Source: Vulcanimicrobiota bacterium (GTDB taxonomy: Bacteria > Vulcanimicrobiota > Vulcanimicrobiia > Vulcanimicrobiales > Vulcanimicrobiaceae). Taken from it: a stretch of DNA of 7,571 nt. Under the pieces are notes generated by a model, which searched no databases, was not told the DNA's origin, and worked only from the letters and a program-made list of their open reading frames with translations. Below, piece by piece: positions 5,996 to 7,571 of this stretch. Location of the stretch: contig PMFP01000150.1 in the NCBI GenBank assembly GCA_003155175.1, positions 3,139 through 10,709 on the forward strand, read 5' to 3'. Numbering within the stretch: position 1 is the first letter of the stretch; each line of letters starts with the position of its first letter. The position numbers were made by a program, and so were the translations under genes.

Positions 5996-7131
5996 TTCCG
6001 CAGCGCGATCTCGACTGGCCGTTTTTTGACGACGGCCATCGCGACTTTGCACGCGAGCTCGAGCGATGGACCTTGGAAGCGCCGGTCGTGGAGGACGAGC
6101 GCGACGCCGCCGCGGGCGTCGTAGCATGGGTTCGTGCCCTGGGAGAGGCGGGGCGGCTTTCCGCATGCGTGCCGTTGGCGCAGGGCGGATTCGACGTGCG
6201 CCGTCTCTGTCTCGCGCGCGAAGTTCTAGCGTATCGATCGGCTCTAGCCGACTTCGCCTTCGCGATGCAAGGCCTGGGAACCGGAGCCATCTCGCTGTTC
6301 GGAAGCGACGAGCAGCGGGACGTCTTTCTGCCGCCGGTCTCGCGAGGGGAACGCTTAGCCGGATTCGCGCTCTCCGAACGCGAGGCCGGCTCCGACGTCG
6401 CCGCGATTGCGACGACGGCTCGTCGCGAGGGCGACGCCTACGTCCTCGACGGCGAAAAGGCATGGATATCCAACGCCGGCATTGCCGATACGTACGTGGT
6501 CTTCGCGCGAACGGCGCCGGCGGCCGCCAAGGGGCTGTCGGCCTTCATCGTTACGTCGCAAACGCCGGGATTCTCCGTAGCGGAAACGGTCGAGACCATA
6601 TCTCCGCACCCGCTCGGAACGCTACGATTCGCGAACTGCCGGGTACCGGTTTCCCACCGAATCGGAGAAGAGGGGCGCGGATTCGCGATCGCGATGGCGA
6701 CGCTTGACGTGTTTCGGAGTACGGTCGGCGCGGCGGCGCTCGGCTTTGCACGCCGGGCGCTCGACGAAAGCGTCGCTCACGCAAAACGGCGCGAGCTCTT
6801 CGGCGCGCCGCTTGCCGAGTTGCAACTGACGCAGGCCGCGATTGCCGACATGGCCACCGACGTGGACGCGAGCGCACTTCTCGTCTATCGGGCTGCGTGG
6901 ACGAAAGACGCCGGATCGGAGCGAGTGACGCGCGAGGCGGCGATGGCCAAGATGTTCGCGACGGAGGCCGCCGGCCGCGTGTGCGATCGCGCCGTACAAC
7001 TGTTCGGCGCGCGCGGCGTGACGCGCGGGGAAGTCGTCGAGCGCCTGTACCGCGACGTGCGCGCCCTGCGCATCTACGAAGGCGCGAGCGAGGTGCAGCG
7101 CATCGTGATCGCCAGGCAGACGCTGGCGTGA
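5992..7131 (+). CDS. Acyl-CoA dehydrogenase (FAD-dependent)
   Basis: This 379-residue protein has the full acyl-CoA dehydrogenase architecture: an N-terminal helical domain, a middle beta domain with signature ALSEREAGSDVAA (about 129-141) and DGEKAWISNAGIADTYVVFA, and a C-terminal helical domain with the RRELFGAPLAELQLTQ flavin/tetramer segment. The catalytic base Glu is present in IYEGASEVQRIVIAR at the C-terminus, at the place of the medium-chain enzyme's Glu376. The enzyme should oxidise an acyl-CoA at the alpha-beta bond, passing electrons through FAD to electron-transfer flavoprotein. The N-terminal DLDWPFFDDGHRDFARELE and the APHPL-like SPHPLGTLRF segment recall dehydrogenases found with 2-aminobenzoate-CoA ligases, as far as memory allows. 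The start is TTG 5992, the only in-frame start near the expected N-terminus; its ribosome site (GGCGG) is weak. Expression probably depends on coupling. Its stop overlaps the ligase start (GTGA). Confidence 0.93.
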   Translation: MIPQRDLDWPFFDDGHRDFARELERWTLEAPVVEDERDAAAGVVAWVRALGEAGRLSACVPLAQGGFDVRRLCLAREVLAYRSALADFAFAMQGLGTGAISLFGSDEQRDVFLPPVSRGERLAGFALSEREAGSDVAAIATTARREGDAYVLDGEKAWISNAGIADTYVVFARTAPAAAKGLSAFIVTSQTPGFSVAETVETISPHPLGTLRFANCRVPVSHRIGEEGRGFAIAMATLDVFRSTVGAAALGFARRALDESVAHAKRRELFGAPLAELQLTQAAIADMATDVDASALLVYRAAWTKDAGSERVTREAAMAKMFATEAAGRVCDRAVQLFGARGVTRGEVVERLYRDVRALRIYEGASEVQRIVIARQTLA

Positions 7132-7571
7132 CCGATACGTTCGCGCGCGACCGCATGCCGCGGCGCGAGGCGCTGCCCGAATTGCTGTTCGATTTGCCGG
7201 CGCTGCACTATCCCCAGCGGCTCAACGCGGCGAGGCGCCTGCTCGACGATCGCGTCGGGAGCGGGGACGGCGCGCGCCGCTGCATCGTGGCGCCGGGCGG
7301 CATCGATTGGACGTACGGCGATCTGCTTCGGACCGCCGACGCGATCGCGCACGTGCTCACCGAAGATTTCGGCATCGTCCCAGGAAATCGCGTGCTGCTT
7401 CGCGCGGCGAACACGCCGATGTTGGCCGCCTGCTGGTTTGCCGTGTTGAAAGCCGGCGCGATCGCGGTGACGACCATGCCGCTCTACCGGGCCGTCGAGC
7501 TCGGGACGATCGTCAAGAAGGCCGAGGTTTCGCTGGCGCTCGTGGACGCACGCTTGGCGGACGAACTGGAA
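7128..7571 (+). CDS. AMP-forming aryl-CoA ligase, N-terminal part (2-aminobenzoate/benzoate-CoA ligase-like)
   Basis: The window holds 148 codons of an ANL-superfamily ligase, open at the right edge. It starts at GTG 7128, overlapping the dehydrogenase stop by 4 bases (GTGA). Residues 1-40 include TDTFARD and LPELLFDLPALHYPQRLN, an N-terminus typical of benzoate-CoA and especially 2-aminobenzoate-CoA ligases. WTYGDLL and GIVPGNRVLLRAANTPMLAA, then CWFAVLKAGAIAVTTMPLYR, follow as in the N-terminal subdomain of this family. The enzyme would activate an aromatic carboxylic acid with ATP and CoA in the cytoplasm and thus feed the pathway. The phosphate-binding loop and substrate-pocket residues lie beyond the window, so specificity is not visible. 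No clear Shine-Dalgarno precedes the GTG; translational coupling is likely. The full protein should be around 540 residues. Confidence 0.88.
   Translation, partial: MTDTFARDRMPRREALPELLFDLPALHYPQRLNAARRLLDDRVGSGDGARRCIVAPGGIDWTYGDLLRTADAIAHVLTEDFGIVPGNRVLLRAANTPMLAACWFAVLKAGAIAVTTMPLYRAVELGTIVKKAEVSLALVDARLADELE

Noticed and set aside
5115..6290. Minus-strand frame of 391 codons opposite the crotonase and dehydrogenase
   Set aside because: It spans two well-recognised plus-strand enzymes and has shadow composition.

Overview
The window comes from a GC-rich bacterium (roughly two-thirds G+C by eye). It is almost entirely coding, with no stretch over 100 bases left without a gene and no rRNA, tRNA, CRISPR array or insertion sequence that I can see. 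A very large prepilin, a GT-C glycosyltransferase and an aromatic acyl-CoA operon suggest an environmental, probably soil, bacterium with type IV pilus or type II secretion machinery. A little-cultured phylum such as Eremiobacterota/Vulcanimicrobiota would fit my memory of such prepilins, but this is a weak guess. The sequence itself does not prove a phylum.

The minus strand from about 4672 down to 1 reads as one leftward transcription unit of three genes. First is a 346-residue multi-pass membrane protein with conserved-looking His/Asp motifs and no recognised function (3632-4672). It overlaps by 4 bases (ATGA) a 505-residue ArnT/PMT-type glycosyltransferase (2118-3635). After a 42-base gap comes a prepilin with a textbook class III signal (start 2075). 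The prepilin frame stays open to the window edge, giving at least 691 codons. It contains four copies of a Cys-centred beta-strand motif and then runs in frame into the C-terminal half of a GNAT acetyltransferase, which is the oddest thing in the window.

The plus strand from 4750 to the right edge is a tightly packed, divergently transcribed operon. It holds a short exported or lipoprotein-like Ig-fold protein (4750-5190), a crotonase-family enzyme (5187-5978), an acyl-CoA dehydrogenase (5992-7131) and the N-terminus of an AMP-forming aryl-CoA ligase (7128 to edge). Three of the junctions are stop/start overlaps of 4 bases, or a mini-ORF ending in such an overlap. The three enzymes together resemble the CoA-dependent 2-aminobenzoate (anthranilate) degradation clusters: the ligase activates the aromatic acid, an oxygenase/reductase expected outside the window dearomatises it, and the crotonase and dehydrogenase process the product. 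The substrate is inferred from family resemblance only.

The two units are separated by only 77 bases (4673-4749), which must carry at least part of both promoters. I could not identify convincing -35/-10 elements there.
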